Of a stretch of 6,790 nt of DNA, positions 5,200 to 6,790 are shown one piece after another. The notes under the pieces were generated by a model. It saw only the letters and a program-made list of their open reading frames with translations. It did no database searches and had not been told where the DNA came from. Each line of letters begins with the position of its first letter. Position 1 is the first letter of the stretch. Made by a program: the position numbers and the translations under genes. The stretch covers positions 1 through 6,790 of the forward strand of contig CAKUVB010000095.1 in assembly GCA_934693215.1 (NCBI GenBank), read 5' to 3'. The DNA is from an uncultured Candidatus Melainabacteria bacterium (GTDB lineage Bacteria > Cyanobacteriota > Vampirovibrionia > Gastranaerophilales > Gastranaerophilaceae).

Positions 5200-5314
5200 A
5201 TTTACTTCCTTTTCTATTATGGACTTACAAGCAAACACTTGCAGTATCCGAGTACTCGTTCTTACCGAATTAATTATTGCTCAAAATAAAGCGTATTTCG
5301 GCAGTCAACAAAAC
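5200..5314 (-). promoter_or_regulatory. Untranslated leader of rpsH with possible stem-loops
   Basis: If transcription starts near 5314 the leader is about 115 nt. It holds a stem CCGAA (5265-5269)/TTCGG (5297-5301) with inner TTATT (5274-5278)/AATAA (5285-5289), a perfect palindrome CGAGTACTCG (5249-5258) and a small CAAG/CTTG hairpin (5228-5241). I do not recognise a known riboswitch or the S8 target. Confidence 0.35.
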
Positions 5315-5320
5315 TATATT

Positions 5321-5349
5321 ATTATAAACAAAAATATCTTACAAGTCTT
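5321..5349 (-). promoter_or_regulatory. Candidate promoter of the rpsH-rplF-rplR unit
   Basis: A perfect TATAAT (5326-5321) lies between the terminator of the upstream gene and rpsH. The -35 region 17 nt upstream (AAGACT, 5349-5344) matches poorly. A promoter must lie in 5200-5370 if the terminator at 5371-5393 is efficient, and this is the best -10 box there. A TTGACT at 5308-5303 has no good -10 partner. Confidence 0.45.
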
Positions 5350-5370
5350 TAATTACGAGATATTAAGCAT

Positions 5371-5393
5371 AAAAAAGGGGAACTTTCGTTCCC
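5371..5393 (-). terminator. Rho-independent terminator after the 427-residue gene
   Basis: On the minus strand GGGAAC, a GAAA tetraloop and GTTCCC are followed by C and six T. It starts 2 nt after the TAA stop. This is a textbook intrinsic terminator and separates the upstream gene from rpsH. Confidence 0.93.
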
Positions 5394-5395
5394 TC

Positions 5396-6679
5396 TTATC
5401 TTAATACATTAGAATAATAATCTTCATCTTGACGATATCCAACTTTTCCTATTTTTTTAAGATATTCTGCACCTTCTTCTCTTTCTAATACTTTAGGTGC
5501 TTCACCTTGTTTTTTTATTGTTACATCATACGGTGTATAGTTATTATTTATACCCATTGTAACAGTTGAACCATCTTTCATTTTTAAAATTTCTTTATTC
5601 GCATAAAATCTAGATTCTAACTCTACAGTTGAGCTTTTTATCAATGATTCTTTAGGATAAACATATTTTAAAGTAGGATTTGAATCGTCAACATTACCAT
5701 ATTTATCTGTTTTTGCTGTAATAATTCGTTTTAAACCTTGTTTTGTTTTTTCTTCTGTTTTATAGTGCTTTCCTTCTTCATTAAATAAACGTCTTGAAGA
5801 TTTTCCATTTGCATTTTGATTAATTATTTCGACACTCTTACCCGTTTCCGGATTAAGTTTTATAGTAGCTGTAGATGCAACTTTACCAGAATTATCTAAA
5901 GTCGTTCTTGCTTTTTCAACTAACTTTCCTTCTTTGTTAAATTTTTCACTTGCAAGAGGAGTTTGTGCAGATTTACTATATTCAATCATTTGATAAGACC
6001 CGTCTGAATACGTTTTTTTGATATTATCTATACCCTTACGAGTATCAGTTGAAATAATATCTTCTGATAGTAGTTTTGGTTTTTGAACAGAAGATTTTTT
6101 AACATTTACTAAATCTTTTGATTTTAATTTACCATCATTATCATACTTAAGAGTTGTCTCTTCATTAACATTTGTATATGTTGATTTTGGTTTTCCTGTT
6201 TCTAGACTATAGCGTGTAGTTCTTACATCACCATCTAAAGTTTCAACAGAAACTTTTACCAATTTTCCATCAGCAGTTTTTTCTGTTGTCATCTTAGCAC
6301 CATTTTTATTTACTTTTGAAATTTCATAATTACCATTTTTTAATTTTTTAGGTTTACCTTCTTTTATAGATTTTGCAGTATTAAGAGCTTTTTGAATAAT
6401 GTTTAATTGCTCATCTTTTTGGGCAATTTGTTTATCTTTTCCTAGAATCACTGCATCTTTTTTTGATGTCAATTCTGCCATTTCTTGTGCAGATTTACCT
6501 TTGAAATTCTCTAACTCTTGTTGAACTGAGCCTATTGCATTCTCTGCAAGTTGTTTAACACCATCTGCAGTTTTTTGAATAGCCTCTTTTGCACTTTCTA
6601 ATGATACACCACCAAAAGCTTTTTTCTTTAAACCTGATTCAGCAGTTTTTATGACATTTTCTGAATTTATTGAAACCAT
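5396..6679 (-). CDS. Coiled-coil plus G-containing repeat protein of unknown function
   Basis: The 427-residue protein has no signal peptide, membrane segment, cysteine or tryptophan. Residues about 25-105 are Ala/Gln/Glu/Lys-rich and predicted helical or coiled-coil. From about 110 to 400 it is Lys-, Thr- and Ser-rich and strand-like, with many short turns of the form (D/E/N)G-K-(L/V/S): ADGKL 136-140, NDGKL 181-185, KEGKL 249-253, NSGKV 263-267, ANGKS 290-294, EEGKH 301-305. This is reminiscent of MORN_2 or YD-like beta-repeats, but I cannot assign a family. The absence of a signal peptide points to the cytosol or non-classical export. AAGGAG (6691-6686) stands 6 nt before the ATG. A terminator follows the stop immediately, so the gene is monocistronic. 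A structural or adhesin-like role is speculation. Confidence 0.85.
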   Translation of the reverse strand: MVSINSENVIKTAESGLKKKAFGGVSLESAKEAIQKTADGVKQLAENAIGSVQQELENFKGKSAQEMAELTSKKDAVILGKDKQIAQKDEQLNIIQKALNTAKSIKEGKPKKLKNGNYEISKVNKNGAKMTTEKTADGKLVKVSVETLDGDVRTTRYSLETGKPKSTYTNVNEETTLKYDNDGKLKSKDLVNVKKSSVQKPKLLSEDIISTDTRKGIDNIKKTYSDGSYQMIEYSKSAQTPLASEKFNKEGKLVEKARTTLDNSGKVASTATIKLNPETGKSVEIINQNANGKSSRRLFNEEGKHYKTEEKTKQGLKRIITAKTDKYGNVDDSNPTLKYVYPKESLIKSSTVELESRFYANKEILKMKDGSTVTMGINNNYTPYDVTIKKQGEAPKVLEREEGAEYLKKIGKVGYRQDEDYYSNVLR

Positions 6680-6689
6680 ATTATTCTCC

Positions 6690-6729
6690 TTTTTTATTTA
6701 CATATATATAAAAACTTGTAAATAAAAAA
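6690..6729. promoter_or_regulatory. 13-bp inverted repeat abutting the Shine-Dalgarno of the 427-residue gene
   Basis: TTTTTTATTTACA (6690-6702) and TGTAAATAAAAAA (6717-6729) are perfect inverted copies separated by 14 bp. On the minus strand the last two A of the downstream arm are the first bases of AAGGAG. It could be an operator around a TATATA -10-like box in the loop (6708-6703), or an RNA hairpin limiting ribosome access. There is no convincing -35. Confidence 0.45.
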
Positions 6730-6755
6730 ATTGCTTTATATTCAATAAACAACAC

Positions 6756-6784
6756 AAAAAGAGTAACAATATCGTTACTCTTTT
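6756..6784 (-). terminator. Terminator-like hairpin at the right edge
   Basis: AAAAGAGTAAC (6757-6767) and GTTACTCTTTT (6774-6784) form an 11-bp stem around a 6-nt loop. On the minus strand it is followed by five T (6760-6756, partly in the stem), which fits termination of a minus-strand gene lying to the right of the window. The T-run on the other side could also make it bidirectional. Confidence 0.7.
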
Positions 6785-6790
6785 AAATGT

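Noticed and set aside
5200..5238. N-terminal extension of S8 from an upstream GTG
   Set aside because: The S8 family begins at DPIADMLTRIRN, and AAGGAAG precedes the ATG at 5199.
5192..5404. 70-residue plus-strand frame across the rpsH leader
   Set aside because: It has no ribosome site, runs antisense through a promoter and a clear terminator, and has no recognisable product.
1..6790. CRISPR array, tRNA or rRNA gene, transposase or integrase, defence system
   Set aside because: No regular spaced repeats, cloverleaf-like sequence, mobile-element enzyme or defence-type domain could be seen on either strand.

Overview
The window is A+T-rich (roughly two thirds A+T by eye) bacterial chromosomal DNA. 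The three ribosomal proteins (S8, L6, L18) carry signatures that I associate with the cyanobacterial lineage. A PDZ plus CX3CX2C DUF512-type protein, low G+C and several lineage-type hypothetical proteins point to a non-photosynthetic relative such as the gut Gastranaerophilales/Melainabacteria. That placement is an inference from recognition and was not tested by a search.

Layout, left to right. (1) Positions 1-988, minus strand: a membrane-anchored or secreted TPR protein, open through the left window edge. (2) An 89-bp A+T-rich divergent promoter region. (3) 1078-1671, plus strand: a small exported protein of unknown function, the only plus-strand gene. It overlaps tail-to-tail by 23 bp with (4), 1649-2926, minus strand, a PDZ/radical-SAM-like DUF512 protein. 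Its GTG start lies inside the 3' end of (5), 2910-3428, a PadR-type regulator with a promoter and a 10-bp inverted repeat around its -10 box. (6) 3539-5199, minus strand: rpsH, rplF and rplR in the classical spc-operon order. They have none of the usual flanking genes and are separated by unusually long (about 160-200 bp), hairpin-rich spacers. The group is bounded by a terminator on each side. (7) 5396-6679, minus strand: a 427-residue coiled-coil plus repeat protein of unknown function. It has its own terminator and a 13-bp inverted repeat ending at its Shine-Dalgarno sequence. (8) A terminator-like hairpin at the right edge belongs to whatever lies upstream.

Transcription appears to run as at least four units: TPR gene (minus), exported protein (plus), padR-DUF512 (minus) and rpsH-rplF-rplR (minus), with the 427-residue gene as a separate unit. 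The ribosomal genes, the 427-residue gene and the DUF512 gene have clear Shine-Dalgarno sequences. The exported-protein gene and padR have a -10-like box only 8 nt before the start codon, which suggests leaderless transcripts. No tRNA, rRNA, CRISPR array, transposase or integrase was seen. The most unusual features are the broken-up spc cluster with structured spacers and the promoter-proximal inverted repeats. I did not find a recognisable new defence or mobile system.
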